Shown piece by piece: positions 1-8,668 of a stretch of DNA of 64,000 nucleotides. Within the stretch, counting starts at the first letter, position 1, and every line of letters starts with the position of its first letter. The notes under the pieces are model-generated. The model saw only the letters and a program-made list of their open reading frames with translations. It was not told the DNA's origin and did not search any database. The translations under genes and the position numbers were made by a program. This stretch comes from Reichenbachiella agarivorans (GTDB taxonomy: Bacteria; Bacteroidota; Bacteroidia; Cytophagales; Cyclobacteriaceae): assembly GCF_025502585.1 (NCBI RefSeq), contig NZ_CP106679.1, positions 2,635,501-2,699,500 of the forward strand, given 5' to 3'.

Positions 1-2
1 GA

Positions 3-380
3 TTCAAAAACCCATTCATTCGACATGAGTTGAAATCCATCGCCTTGAACTCTATACCTAAATTCAAAGTGCGTGTTTTGCCTACGATTTTGGATTACAT
101 ATCCATCAAAAAGGAGTTGCCTAAAGGCTTGGTCACAGCATTGACCTATTTGATTTCACTGTACCTGTCGGATGATTTTGAAATCAAAGACGATCACAAT
201 GTGGTAGAATTTTTCCACGGATTGAAAGGAAAAGCATTGACACCTGAAGAAATAGTAGATCAAGTGTTGGGACAGACAGAGTTTTGGGATCAGGACTTGA
301 GAGAAATCAAAGGACTAAGCGATGCAATGATCAAAGTAATGGCAACCATCGAATCTGGCATGGCAATCGATCGAATTTGA
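3..380 (+). CDS. uxaB: Tagaturonate reductase (altronate oxidoreductase), 3' end only
   Basis: The reading frame is open from the window edge, so only about 125 C-terminal residues are visible. The family reduces D-tagaturonate to D-altronate with NADH, in the cytoplasm, in the galacturonate branch of uronate catabolism. The segment NPFIRHELKSIALNSIPKFK followed by RVLPT is typical of the C-terminal mannitol-dehydrogenase-like domain of UxaB. The stop is 18 bases before uxaA, which carries out the next step, so the two are almost certainly co-transcribed. A start codon inside the window (TTG at 30) is not needed. The identification rests on family recognition plus the neighbouring gene. Confidence 0.88.
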   Translation, partial: FKNPFIRHELKSIALNSIPKFKVRVLPTILDYISIKKELPKGLVTALTYLISLYLSDDFEIKDDHNVVEFFHGLKGKALTPEEIVDQVLGQTEFWDQDLREIKGLSDAMIKVMATIESGMAIDRI

Positions 381-398
381 GATATTAGAAGGGAAGAA

Positions 399-2036
399 AT
401 GAAGAAGGCGATAACAATCAATCAAGAAGACAACCTAGGTGTGGCCTTGACCGACCTAAAGAAAGGGGAACAACTCACTGTCAATGGATACACTGTGACG
501 CTCACAGTAGATATCTCGGCCAAGCATAAATTTGCACTAGAGAATCTCAAGACTGGAGATGAGATGTATATGTACGGTCTCGTGGTGGGGACTGCCAATG
601 GCCCAATAGCTGCAGGAGAACCGATCACAGTGAGCAATACGACGCACAAAGCGACCCAGTTTTCGGAGGAAAAGACCAGTGAGTTTACATGGAAGGCACC
701 AGATATCTCCAAGTTCGAAGGGCGGACATTCAATGGTTATCATCGTGCCGATGGTCAGGTAGGTACGGCCAACAATTGGTTGGTGTTCCCGATGGTTTTC
801 TGTGAAAACAGAAACATCAACGTCATCAAAAAGGCATTTGAAAAAGCTTTGGGTTATGAGCAGGAAGATCCATACACTCAGTTCTTGGAAAACATCGTTC
901 ACAACCATGCCACAGGCAAGGGTATTGACGAACTCACATTGGAAAAGCAAGAAAAAACAGCGAGCAAAAGCCCTTTCGAAAATGTAAAAATCAAATTTAT
1001 CACACATCAGGCGGGTTGTGGAGGCACAAGACAGGACAGCGATACTTTGTGTCGATTGTTGGCGGGCTATCTCAACAATCCGAATGTCGCAGGAGCTACA
1101 GTACTTAGCTTGGGTTGTCAGAATGCACAGACGCATATCTTGGATACAGCCATCAAAGCTCTGAATCCAGACTTTAGCAAACCTGTGCTGTACTTTGATC
1201 AGCAAGCGACGGGCAGCGAAACAGAATTGTTGGAAAATGCCATCAAGGCGACTTTCAAAGCACTGGTAGAGGCCAACAAACTGACCAGAACACCAGCACC
1301 TTTGTCTAAGTTGGCGATCGGTTTGGAATGTGGAGGCTCTGACGGGTTCTCTGGGATATCGGCCAACCCAGCCTTGGGACATGTCTCTGATCTGATGGCG
1401 GCCTTGGGAGGAAAGGCGATCTTATCCGAATTTCCCGAGCTATGCGGCGTGGAGCAAGTACTGATCAATAGAATGTCTGAACCTCAGTTGGCACCTAAGT
1501 TTGCCAACCTGATGCGCAGTTATTCCAATGCCGCAGTAGCGGTGGGCTCAGGTTTTGACATGAATCCATCACCTGGCAACATCAAGGATGGTCTGATCAC
1601 AGATGCGATGAAAAGCGCCGGTGCAGCCAAAAAAGGAGGGAACTCAGCAGTCAACGATATTTTGGATTACACAGAGTACGTCAAAAAGGACGGTCTCAGC
1701 TTGCTATGTACTCCAGGCAACGATGTAGAGTCCACTACAGGTTTGGTAGGCTCAGGTGCCAATGTCGTGCTGTTCACAACGGGGCTAGGTACGCCAACAG
1801 GCAATCCCGTAGCTCCAGTGATTAAGGTGTCGTCCAACACCAAAATGGCAGAGCGTATGTCGGACATCATCGACATCAATACTGGGTCAGTGATCGAAGG
1901 AACCAAGACCATCGAGGAAATGGGAGACGATATATTGGAGTATGTGATCAGTGTAGCCAGTGGCGAGACAGAGGCCAAGGCAGACGCTTTGCGACAAGAG
2001 GATTTCATACCTTGGAAGCGAGGGATTTCCTTGTAA
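399..2036 (+). CDS. uxaA: Altronate dehydratase
   Basis: Converts D-altronate to 2-keto-3-deoxygluconate in the cytoplasm, the third step of galacturonate breakdown. The 545-residue protein has an N-terminal SAF-like domain (about residues 1-90) joined to the large dehydratase domain. Conserved cysteine segments are visible as HQAGCGGTRQDSD, SLGCQNAQ and LECGGSDGFSG, as in the UxaA/GarD family, where they are metal-binding or catalytic. Length fits fused UxaA. It follows uxaB by 18 bases and ends at a good hairpin terminator. The secreted pectate lyase at 12.7-14.7 kb may supply the galacturonate. Confidence 0.95.
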   Translation: MKKAITINQEDNLGVALTDLKKGEQLTVNGYTVTLTVDISAKHKFALENLKTGDEMYMYGLVVGTANGPIAAGEPITVSNTTHKATQFSEEKTSEFTWKAPDISKFEGRTFNGYHRADGQVGTANNWLVFPMVFCENRNINVIKKAFEKALGYEQEDPYTQFLENIVHNHATGKGIDELTLEKQEKTASKSPFENVKIKFITHQAGCGGTRQDSDTLCRLLAGYLNNPNVAGATVLSLGCQNAQTHILDTAIKALNPDFSKPVLYFDQQATGSETELLENAIKATFKALVEANKLTRTPAPLSKLAIGLECGGSDGFSGISANPALGHVSDLMAALGGKAILSEFPELCGVEQVLINRMSEPQLAPKFANLMRSYSNAAVAVGSGFDMNPSPGNIKDGLITDAMKSAGAAKKGGNSAVNDILDYTEYVKKDGLSLLCTPGNDVESTTGLVGSGANVVLFTTGLGTPTGNPVAPVIKVSSNTKMAERMSDIIDINTGSVIEGTKTIEEMGDDILEYVISVASGETEAKADALRQEDFIPWKRGISL

Positions 2037-2047
2037 AGGAACGATTG

Positions 2048-2077
2048 AAAAGGAGAGGCTAGATGGCTTCTCCTTTT
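2048..2077 (+). terminator. Intrinsic terminator of the uxaBA operon
   Basis: A stem of nine perfect pairs (AAAAGGAGA with TCTCCTTTT), extended by about three more pairs to a six-base loop, followed by a T run. It starts 12 bases after the uxaA stop. Confidence 0.8.
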
Positions 2078-2320
2078 TTGTTCATAGAGGTATTCTTGAA
2101 TTTTTCAGTTGTAATACGACTGTTGCTAAGCTCTGATTTGAGGTTATGTTAGGCTATGAATTTGTTGTCTGAACGTATCAGTATAGAGTTAGTATTTAGC
2201 ATTTTCTTAATTCTGATATTTCGGTTTTACATTACCTGAAGTAGTTGTTGGATTCATTGGTTCACTATTTAGAGTGAAACCTCATTGTGTTGACTTACAG
2301 ATTTCCACCATATAAATCAA

Positions 2321-2353
2321 ATAGGCCACAAGTTGCAATAGCTTGTGGCCTAT
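2321..2353. terminator. 12-bp perfect inverted repeat, probable terminator of the M3 peptidase gene
   Basis: ATAGGCCACAAG pairs perfectly with CTTGTGGCCTAT across a nine-base loop. It lies about 70 bases beyond the stop of the minus-strand peptidase gene. On the minus strand it is followed by a T-rich but not pure T stretch, so termination is likely but not certain. Confidence 0.6.
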
Positions 2354-2424
2354 GATGAATAGTAGCGGAAAGTTTACAAAGATTATCTCTGTGGTCATAC
2401 CACTACTTTCTTAGTTGGTATTGT

Positions 2425-4572
2425 CTACTCCTCTACAGTAATGGGAAACCCTCTATCTCTCATGAGAGCTTCGATATTGGCATCCCGTCCTCTGAAGAGT
2501 CGATAGGCCGCCGCTGGATCCATAGAGTTTCTTGGAGCAAACAAATACTTGACAAGTTTGCTAGCCACCTCTTCGTCATAAAAACCTCCTGGAGCTTCTG
2601 TAAATGCTTCGGCTGCATCAGCTGTTAATACATCTGCCCACAGATATCCGTAGTAGGCTGTAGCATAACCTTCTCCAGAAAAAACATGACCGAAATGTGG
2701 TGTTCGATGACGCATTGGTAGTTCTTTAGGCATTTTCAATTCTGCCAATGTTTCTCGTTCAAATCGGTCTACATCTATGCTGTCAGGATTTGCCAAGTGG
2801 AGTTTCATATCCATGATAGCTGAAGCCAAATACTCTGTTGTGGAGAATCCTTGATTAAAAGTATCTGCATTCTTGATTTTAGCCACCAAGGATGCTGGTA
2901 TTGGTTCCCCTGTTTTATTGTGGACCAAAAAGTTGTTGATCACATCATCAGTAGACAACCAACGCTCCAGCAACTGTGATTGGAACTCGGTGTAATCTCT
3001 GACTCCACCATTCAAGGTAGGGTACTTTACATTGGACGAGAAAAAGTGAAGGGCGTGACCAAACTCATGAAAGAAAGTTGTCGCATCATCCCATGATACC
3101 AACAGTGCTTCTCCAGGTGCTGGCTTTACAAAGTTGGAATTGTTAGATGCCAATACGTTCCTCTCACCGTCAAAAGTCGTATAGTTCCTGTAAGTAGTGG
3201 CCCATGCTCCTGACCTCTTGCCTTGTCTGGCATATGGATCCAAATACCACAACCCAATATTGTCACCAGAGTCTATATCTGTGACTTCCCAGACTTTTAC
3301 ATCTTCGTTAAATACAGGCACTGAACCATCTTGTACGGGTGTGAATTTATAATTGAACAACCTACCTGCTACATAGTGCATTGCTTCCGTCAGTTTATCA
3401 AGTTGCAGGTATTGTTTTACTTCATCAGAGTCCAAATCATATTTTACCTTTCTTACCTTCTCAGCATAAAATCTATAATCCCAAGGTTCTATCACAATAT
3501 TGTCTCCATTTTGGTCAGCTACAGCTTGCATATCTGCGACTTCTTCGGCCACTCTGGCAATAGCGGCTGGCCACACAGCTTCCATCAGTGCCATTGCATT
3601 TTCAGGTGTCTTGGCCATCCTGTCTTGCAAACGCCATTCAGCATAATTTGTGTATCCTAATAACTCTACACGTTCTCTTCGCAGTTTCAAAATATCAGCA
3701 ATCAATTGATTGTTGTCATACTCGTCTCCGTTGTCCCCTCTAGCATAGTAATTGACCCAGACTTGCTGGCGCAATTCTCTATCTGTAGAGTACGTCAAAA
3801 AAGGGTCTATAGAAGATCGGGTATTGGTAATGGCATATTTCCCCTCTTGTCCTTTGTCTGTCGCTATTTTTGCCGCTGATTTGATAAAACTACCTGATAG
3901 TCCCCCCAATTGTTCCTCTGTGAGGTAGGTAACATAATTTTCTTCATCATGCAAAACGTTGTTTGAAAACTTAGTGTATAGACTAGAAAGCTCCTTATTT
4001 ATCTCTGCATAACGAAGTTTTTTCTCAGGGCTGAGTGCTGCTCCATTCATAGCAAATCTATTGTATGTCAAATCTAACACCCGCTGTTGATCTGCTACTA
4101 ATGGTGATTCTAAAGAAGCTTGATAGACTGCTTTGATTCTCTGAAACAACTGCTCATTTTGTGTGATTTTGGATTGAAACTCGGAGATTAAGGGTGCTAA
4201 TTCTGTCTGAATTGTTCTGAACTCAGGAGTAGAAAGATTGCTACTTAAAATATTGTAATAGGTAAAGACTCTACCCAATTCTGCACCAGCACGTTCCATC
4301 TCTTCTATCGTGTTTTCAAAGGTAGGAGCCTCTGTGCTACTTGCTATGATGTCAATCTCTTCTAGATTCAACTCCATGCCTTTTAGCATGGCAGGTTTGA
4401 CATCTTCAATTTTTATCTTGTCAAATGCTGGGACACCACCAAAAGGGCCCTTCCACTCTTGTAACAATATGTTATCTACCTCAGGCTCTTTCTTTTCTTG
4501 CATACAACCAGAAAATACAGCCGTAGCTAGCAATAGCACGAGCAAGTGCTTAATTCTTATTTGATTTATCAT
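2425..4572 (-). CDS. dcp: M3-family metallopeptidase (peptidyl-dipeptidase Dcp-like), lipoprotein
   Basis: Zinc oligopeptidase that in this family cuts dipeptides from the C-terminus of short peptides. The zinc motif HEFGHALH lies near residue 500, with the downstream acidic segment DYTEFQSQLLERW supplying the third ligand. The N-terminus has a hydrophobic stretch and the lipobox FSGC, so the protein is predicted to be lipid-anchored in the cell envelope, unlike cytoplasmic E. coli Dcp. I chose the ATG at 4572: it gives a compact signal peptide, and the candidate promoter at 4621-4628 would place transcription start just before the alternative ATG at 4602. Length (715 residues) is normal for the family. 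Confidence 0.9.
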   Translation of the reverse strand: MINQIRIKHLLVLLLATAVFSGCMQEKKEPEVDNILLQEWKGPFGGVPAFDKIKIEDVKPAMLKGMELNLEEIDIIASSTEAPTFENTIEEMERAGAELGRVFTYYNILSSNLSTPEFRTIQTELAPLISEFQSKITQNEQLFQRIKAVYQASLESPLVADQQRVLDLTYNRFAMNGAALSPEKKLRYAEINKELSSLYTKFSNNVLHDEENYVTYLTEEQLGGLSGSFIKSAAKIATDKGQEGKYAITNTRSSIDPFLTYSTDRELRQQVWVNYYARGDNGDEYDNNQLIADILKLRRERVELLGYTNYAEWRLQDRMAKTPENAMALMEAVWPAAIARVAEEVADMQAVADQNGDNIVIEPWDYRFYAEKVRKVKYDLDSDEVKQYLQLDKLTEAMHYVAGRLFNYKFTPVQDGSVPVFNEDVKVWEVTDIDSGDNIGLWYLDPYARQGKRSGAWATTYRNYTTFDGERNVLASNNSNFVKPAPGEALLVSWDDATTFFHEFGHALHFFSSNVKYPTLNGGVRDYTEFQSQLLERWLSTDDVINNFLVHNKTGEPIPASLVAKIKNADTFNQGFSTTEYLASAIMDMKLHLANPDSIDVDRFERETLAELKMPKELPMRHRTPHFGHVFSGEGYATAYYGYLWADVLTADAAEAFTEAPGGFYDEEVASKLVKYLFAPRNSMDPAAAYRLFRGRDANIEALMRDRGFPITVEE

Positions 4573-4620
4573 TGTATTTGGGTTAATAATTATACGTACC
4601 ATAAAATGGCTACAATGCTA

Positions 4621-4628
4621 CAAACTTA
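4621..4628 (-). promoter_or_regulatory. Candidate -7 box of the M3 peptidase gene
   Basis: The minus strand reads TAAGTTTG, an exact match to the Bacteroidota -7 consensus TAnnTTTG, about 50 bases before the ATG at 4572. I could not find a convincing -33 TTG at the usual spacing. Confidence 0.4.
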
Positions 4629-4736
4629 ACTTATTATCATATATTAATTTCCTTCTATTCTAGACCTAACTGTATGTCAAAACACATAATAATAGAATAA
4701 AATTACCCTTGGAGAATAGGAAGCAAAATCCTCTGT

Positions 4737-4816
4737 CCTCGTATGGTGCAGCACAGCGAGGGGCAATAGGCAGAGCGTTTTCAACGCGACTTTCCAGCTT
4801 GATGTAGCTGGATTTT
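4737..4816 (+). ncRNA. Structured element with terminator-like end, possible small RNA or dispersed repeat
   Basis: A GC-rich patch in an otherwise AT-rich intergenic region of about 340 bases. Three hairpins follow each other on the plus strand: CCTCG...CGAGG (4737-4761), GCGTT-TTC-AACGC (4775-4787) and CCAGCT-TGATGT-AGCTGG (4794-4811), the last followed by ATTTTTAT as in an intrinsic terminator. No protein frame here looks real. It could be a small RNA ending near 4816, or one copy of a short palindromic repeat family. No promoter was recognised. The rest of 4603-4946 holds only the peptidase promoter and the arsR operator. Confidence 0.35.
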
Positions 4817-4924
4817 TATAGTACTGCTTGCATATTTTCGACGGGACTAAGAATAACAAGGGATTATTTCTGGTAATAAAAAATGGCACATTTCCTAGAT
4901 ATATTTTGGTCAGTAGAGATATTT

Positions 4925-4940
4925 ATCGTAATATTGCGAT
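4925..4940. promoter_or_regulatory. ArsR-type operator upstream of arsR
   Basis: Imperfect palindrome ATCGTAATATTGCGAT (seven of eight pairs), ending six bases before the arsR start codon. The same core occurs again at 5301-5316. ArsR proteins typically bind such 12-2-12-like AT-rich dyads and autorepress. The binding assignment is inferred from position and duplication. Confidence 0.65.
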
Positions 4941-4946
4941 TAAACA

Positions 4947-5282
4947 ATGGGAGTTACTAAGACAAATCTTTTTTCGGAAGTACAGAATGATCTGGCGACA
5001 GCAGCAAAGGCCTTTGCGCACCCTGCTCGCGTAGCGATTATTCAGCATTTGCTCAAGACCAATGCTTGTGTCAATGGGGATTTGGTATTGGAATTAGGTT
5101 TGGCTCAGGCAACTATCAGTCAGCACCTCAGAGAATTGAAAGATATCGGTATCATCCAAGGAACCATCGAAGGTTCGCGAATCAGCTACTGTATCAATCC
5201 AGTTCGGTGGGAAGGGATCAAAGAGCAGTTCAACGACATCTTTGATCAATTTGCGTCTTCTAAATCAGGAGATTGTTGTTAA
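4947..5282 (+). CDS. arsR: ArsR-family winged-helix repressor of the arsenic operon
   Basis: A 111-residue helix-turn-helix metalloregulator. FAHPARVAIIQHLL and LGLAQATISQHLREL mark the winged-helix core and recognition helix. It should repress its own operon until arsenite binds. The classical CVCDLC-like sensor of the R773 type is absent: the matching region reads NACVNGDLV with one Cys, and there is a terminal Cys pair (GDCC). The inducer site is therefore probably formed differently. It is the first gene of a plus-strand group with DUF6428, ArsC-like phosphatase and ACR3, and has an operator just before its start. Confidence 0.92.
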   Translation: MGVTKTNLFSEVQNDLATAAKAFAHPARVAIIQHLLKTNACVNGDLVLELGLAQATISQHLRELKDIGIIQGTIEGSRISYCINPVRWEGIKEQFNDIFDQFASSKSGDCC

Positions 5283-5300
5283 AAAAAATTGTTTATACAT

Positions 5301-5316
5301 ATCGTAATATTGCAAT
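5301..5316. promoter_or_regulatory. Second ArsR-type operator, between arsR and the DUF6428 gene
   Basis: ATCGTAATATTGCAAT shares its first 13 bases with the operator at 4925-4940 and lies six bases before the next gene's ATG, the same distance as for arsR. It suggests an internal, separately controlled promoter. Confidence 0.6.
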
Positions 5317-5322
5317 AACATT

Positions 5323-5790
5323 ATGAAGCTATCAGAAATTAAAACACATCTAGCCAAAGTAGAGCAAATCAATTTTGTTTTGCCTAGTGGCGAACAAGTA
5401 CCCTCTCACTTTCATGTGACTGAAGTAGGAAGCATACAAAAGCATTTTATTGATTGTGGTGGTACTGTACGCAAGGAATCAGTTATCAACTTTCAGTTGT
5501 TTACCGCGGAGGATTATGATCACCGTTTGAGTGCAGAAAAACTCCGTGCTATCATTGAGTTGTCGGAGCGAAAATTGGCTCTGGACGATTTAGAAATTGA
5601 AGTAGAATACCAAGGCAATACCATTGGAAAATATGGGTTGGAGTTTCAAAATGGTGATTTTTACCTCACGGCTACACAAACAGATTGTTTGGCAAAAGAT
5701 CAGTGTGGAATTCCATCACAAAAGCCAAGAATCAGACTGTCTACATTGAAGGAAGCTGAGTCTTGTGCTCCAGGATCAGGCTGTTGCTAA
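5323..5790 (+). CDS. DUF6428-family protein of the arsenic operon
   Basis: A 155-residue soluble protein of unknown biochemical role, recognisable as the family often found between arsR and arsC in Bacteroidota. It is cysteine-rich: IDCGG near the middle, then TDCLAKDQCG, then a tail with SCAPGSGCC. That fits, but does not prove, a role in arsenite or metal binding or delivery. There is no signal peptide or membrane segment. Its own operator-like site lies six bases before the start. A 14-bp hairpin separates it from the next gene. Confidence 0.8.
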   Translation: MKLSEIKTHLAKVEQINFVLPSGEQVPSHFHVTEVGSIQKHFIDCGGTVRKESVINFQLFTAEDYDHRLSAEKLRAIIELSERKLALDDLEIEVEYQGNTIGKYGLEFQNGDFYLTATQTDCLAKDQCGIPSQKPRIRLSTLKEAESCAPGSGCC

Positions 5791-5797
5791 TCTGTCA

Positions 5798-5830
5798 AAT
5801 GATCTATTGCGTGTAGCGCAATAGATCATT
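5798..5830 (+). other. 14-bp perfect hairpin between DUF6428 and arsC-like genes
   Basis: AATGATCTATTGCG pairs perfectly with CGCAATAGATCATT across a five-base loop, eight bases after the DUF6428 stop. No T run follows, so it may act as an mRNA processing or stability element, or as an attenuator lowering expression of downstream arsC/acr3, rather than as a full terminator. Confidence 0.6.
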
Positions 5831-5888
5831 AGGCTACCTAAATAAAACGATCAAAGTATTAAAATCATACAAAACCTATTATACAATT

Positions 5889-6500
5889 ATGTTATCAGGG
5901 CTTTCGAAAACCATTGACAAAGTAAGAGGTCTAAGTATCTCAGCCGAGCGAAAGGAAGTACTAAAAGTGCTCATCGATTACGTTCAAAGCAAAGTGGATG
6001 CGGGACAAGAGGTCAACCTCAATTTTATTTGTACACACAATTCCCGCAGAAGCCAGTTTTCTCAAATCTGGGCTCAAACAGCGGCAGATTTCTTTGGTGT
6101 ACCTGCGCATTGTTATTCTGGCGGGGTAGAGGTGACGGCATTCAACGAGCGTGCAGTGGACTCTATCAAGAGGAGTGGTTTTGGTGTTGCTGCGACAGGA
6201 GAGATCAATCCTGTGTATCAAGTTTTGCATTCAGAAGATGCTCAGGCAATTCAGGCATTTTCCAAACTTTTTGATGATCCTATCAACCAAGCTGCTCAAT
6301 TTGCAGCTGTAATGACTTGCTCTCATGCTGATGACAACTGTCCGTTTATCCCAGGTACAGAGCAGCGCATCCCTGTTCGCTATGAGGACCCAAAGGCATT
6401 TGATGATACGCCTCAGGAGGCCGAAAAGTATGATGAGCGATCGATGCAGATTGCTTCTGAAATGTTCTATGTATTCTCTGAAATCAAATTGCCCTCATGA
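5889..6500 (+). CDS. arsC: Low-molecular-weight phosphatase-like arsenate reductase
   Basis: Expected to reduce arsenate to arsenite for export by the next gene product. The active-site loop CTHNSRRS (Cys48 to Arg54, C-x5-R) matches the LMW-phosphatase-type arsenate reductases, and the acidic segment [11 protein letters not shown] supplies the probable general acid. A second cysteine region, [11 protein letters not shown], could take part in disulfide cycling. At 203 residues it is longer than classical ArsC of this type (about 130-140), which is usual for the Bacteroidota form often labelled protein-tyrosine-phosphatase. Its stop overlaps the ACR3 start by four bases (ATGA), implying translational coupling. 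Confidence 0.85.
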   Translation: MLSGLSKTIDKVRGLSISAERKEVLKVLIDYVQSKVDAGQEVNLNFICTHNSRRSQFSQIWAQTAADFFGVPAHCYSGGVEVTAFNERAVDSIKRSGFGVAATGEINPVYQVLHSEDAQAIQAFSKLFDDPINQAAQFAAVMTCSHADDNCPFIPGTEQRIPVRYEDPKAFDDTPQEAEKYDERSMQIASEMFYVFSEIKLPS

Positions 6501-7561
6501 CACAATCTAAGAAAAAATTAAGCTTTTTGGACAGCTACCTGACGCTTTGGATATTCCTAGCGATGGGGTTGGGAGTTGGGATTGGCTACTTTTTCCCCTC
6601 CAGTTCGGAGGTTATCAATTCATTTAGCAGCGGGAGCACGAATATCCCCATTGCTATTGGTTTGATCCTGATGATGTATCCGCCATTGGCCAAGGTCGAC
6701 TACAAGTTGTTGCCCAAGGTGTTCAAGAATGTAAAGGTTTTGTCCATTTCTCTGGTGTTGAACTGGATAATAGGGCCAGTACTTATGTTTGTTTTGGCTT
6801 TGATTTTCCTCCATGATTACCCTGAGTATATGGTTGGACTGATTCTGATAGGCTTGGCACGCTGTATTGCTATGGTATTGGTTTGGAATGATTTGGCCGA
6901 AGGAAGCAGTGAGTATGGAGCAGGTTTAGTGGCGCTCAATAGTGTTTTTCAGGTGTTTGGTTATAGTTTTTATGCCTGGTTATTTATCACTGTATTGCCG
7001 CCTTATTTTGGGTTTGAAGGTGCCATTGTGGATATCTCGATTGTGACTATTGCAGAGAGTGTTGCCATTTATTTGGGTATTCCGTTCGTGATGGGGATGT
7101 TGAGCAGGTGGTGTTTGGTGAAGTGGAAAGGTGAAGAATGGTACAAGACCAAATTCATACCTACGATTTCACCTATGACACTGATTGCTTTGCTTTTTAC
7201 GATCATCGTGATGTTCTCGCTCAAAGGAGAATTGATCGTACAAATACCGATGGATGTACTCAGGATTGCTGTACCGCTGATGATTTACTTCATCATCATG
7301 TTCCTCATCGGGTTTTTCATGAGCAAAGCCATGGGTGCGGAGTATGACAAAAATGCTTCGATAGCATTTACTGCTGCGGGCAACAATTTTGAATTGGCGA
7401 TTGCTGTTGCGATTGCCGTCTTCGGACTCAATTCAGGACAGGCTTTCACAGGAGTCATAGGCCCTTTGGTAGAGGTTCCTGCCTTGATTCTGCTTGTAAA
7501 GGTAGCATTTTGGTTAAAGAAGAAATATTATACTGATGAGCTAAAGGTTAAAAGTTCATAA
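6497..7561 (+). CDS. acr3: ACR3-family arsenite efflux transporter
   Basis: Inner-membrane arsenite exporter with about ten transmembrane helices. The conserved transport cysteine sits in [13 protein letters not shown] (Cys123), and the family segment [18 protein letters not shown] lies near residue 300. Length (354) is typical. It overlaps the arsenate reductase gene by four bases and ends the ars operon, followed at once by a bidirectional-looking terminator. Confidence 0.94.
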   Translation: MTQSKKKLSFLDSYLTLWIFLAMGLGVGIGYFFPSSSEVINSFSSGSTNIPIAIGLILMMYPPLAKVDYKLLPKVFKNVKVLSISLVLNWIIGPVLMFVLALIFLHDYPEYMVGLILIGLARCIAMVLVWNDLAEGSSEYGAGLVALNSVFQVFGYSFYAWLFITVLPPYFGFEGAIVDISIVTIAESVAIYLGIPFVMGMLSRWCLVKWKGEEWYKTKFIPTISPMTLIALLFTIIVMFSLKGELIVQIPMDVLRIAVPLMIYFIIMFLIGFFMSKAMGAEYDKNASIAFTAAGNNFELAIAVAIAVFGLNSGQAFTGVIGPLVEVPALILLVKVAFWLKKKYYTDELKVKSS

Positions 7562-7573
7562 AGTTGAAAGAGG

Positions 7574-7607
7574 AAAAAGTTCATCGGCTATGGTCTATGG
7601 ACTTTTT
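7574..7607. terminator. Terminator between acr3 and the convergent oxidoreductase gene
   Basis: AAAAAGTTCAT pairs with ATGGACTTTTT (one G-T pair). A runs on one side and T runs on the other suit termination from both directions. Confidence 0.7.
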
Positions 7608-7624
7608 TCAATTGACTATTGACT

Positions 7625-8668
7625 TTAAAAACTAACTCTAATACCTTCTTTGTCGCTTTTGATGGCTGCTTCGATGATGCGAAGTACGTCTAAGGATTGT
7701 TTGGGGTGGACGATAAGGTCTACCTCTCCTCGGATGACTGCTGCGAGGTTGTCGTAGTAGGCATTGTAGTTGCCAGGGAGGGATGCTAGTCTGCCAGTGA
7801 AGTGCAGATCATTGATCTCAGTATTGAGTTTGCCCCAAATTTTTTGTGGCTCAATACCCCAATCTGGATTGCTGGGTGATTTGCCCGCTTTGAGATCGTC
7901 TTCTTGTCGATCCATGCCCCACTTGAGGAAGGAACCAAGCGTGCCATGAAGTGCATAACGTGGACCTTCTTCTCTGACGAGGTAGCTCGCTTTGAGGTTT
8001 ACAGAGAGATTTTCATATTTGAGGTTGAGGTTGTAGTAGTCGTCTGCTTTGCCACCGCTGCGTTGGATACCAATCTCTGCAAAGACACTTTGGGGCATCC
8101 CAAACAAATCATAGGCTTGGTCTACCATGTGTGCACCGAGGTTGTACAGAATCTCGGCACCTGTGAGGGATTCTTCTTTCCAGGTATCTGGTTTGAGGAA
8201 ATTGCGGTAGCGATCAAAATGTGATTCAAAGCTCACCAATCGACCCAACATTTTGTTTTGCACGACTTTTTTTACCGTTAGGTAATCACTGTCCCAGCGT
8301 CTGTTTTGAAATACACTCAGTGTGAGTTGCCTCTCTTCTGCCAGTGACATGAGGGTTTCTGCTTCGTGGCTATGGACTGTAAATGGCTTTTCTACCACGA
8401 CATGTTTGCCAGCGTCGAGTGCCATGCGGCAAAATTCAAAATGGGTGGTATCGGGTGTATTGACGATGACCAATTCGATGTCCGGGTCTGCCAACAGTGC
8501 ATCGAAACTCGCGACAATGTTAACGTCGGGGTAGATGTCTTTGGAGCCTTTGGGGCTTCTTTCCACGATGCTGTGTAACTCGAACTGGGGATTGGCATGT
8601 AGGAGAGGAGCGTGAAAAACGAGACCCGACATGCCGAAGGAGGCGATTCCTGTTTTGATTTTTTCCAT
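7625..8668 (-). CDS. Gfo/Idh/MocA-family oxidoreductase
   Basis: NAD(P)-dependent sugar or polyol dehydrogenase-like protein of 347 residues. The N-terminal Rossmann segment reads GIASFGMSGLVFHAPLL, and the conserved VVEKPF with the Lys contacting cofactor and substrate follows near residue 97. Residues after about 125 form the C-terminal alpha/beta sheet domain (GAHMVDQAYDLFG). No signal peptide is seen, so it is cytoplasmic. Substrate cannot be told; its sequence type is that of YdgJ/YvaA-like inositol or sugar dehydrogenases. It is transcribed alone on the minus strand. Confidence 0.88.
   Translation of the reverse strand: MEKIKTGIASFGMSGLVFHAPLLHANPQFELHSIVERSPKGSKDIYPDVNIVASFDALLADPDIELVIVNTPDTTHFEFCRMALDAGKHVVVEKPFTVHSHEAETLMSLAEERQLTLSVFQNRRWDSDYLTVKKVVQNKMLGRLVSFESHFDRYRNFLKPDTWKEESLTGAEILYNLGAHMVDQAYDLFGMPQSVFAEIGIQRSGGKADDYYNLNLKYENLSVNLKASYLVREEGPRYALHGTLGSFLKWGMDRQEDDLKAGKSPSNPDWGIEPQKIWGKLNTEINDLHFTGRLASLPGNYNAYYDNLAAVIRGEVDLIVHPKQSLDVLRIIEAAIKSDKEGIRVSF

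Larger units (their letters stand above)
2037..2424. other. Intergenic region between uxaA and the M3 peptidase
   Basis: About 390 bases between convergent genes. It holds the uxaA terminator at 2048-2077 and a second strong inverted repeat at 2321-2353. Between them the sequence is AT-rich, and I see no coding frame, tRNA or repeat. Confidence 0.6.

Noticed and set aside
537-1382. A 281-codon open frame on the minus strand inside uxaA
   Set aside because: It lies antisense in a clear altronate dehydratase gene and shows no domain pattern; it is a shadow of the coding strand.
4677-4889. A 70-codon open frame on the minus strand
   Set aside because: It covers the hairpin-rich patch before arsR and has no protein-like pattern; better read as structured non-coding DNA.
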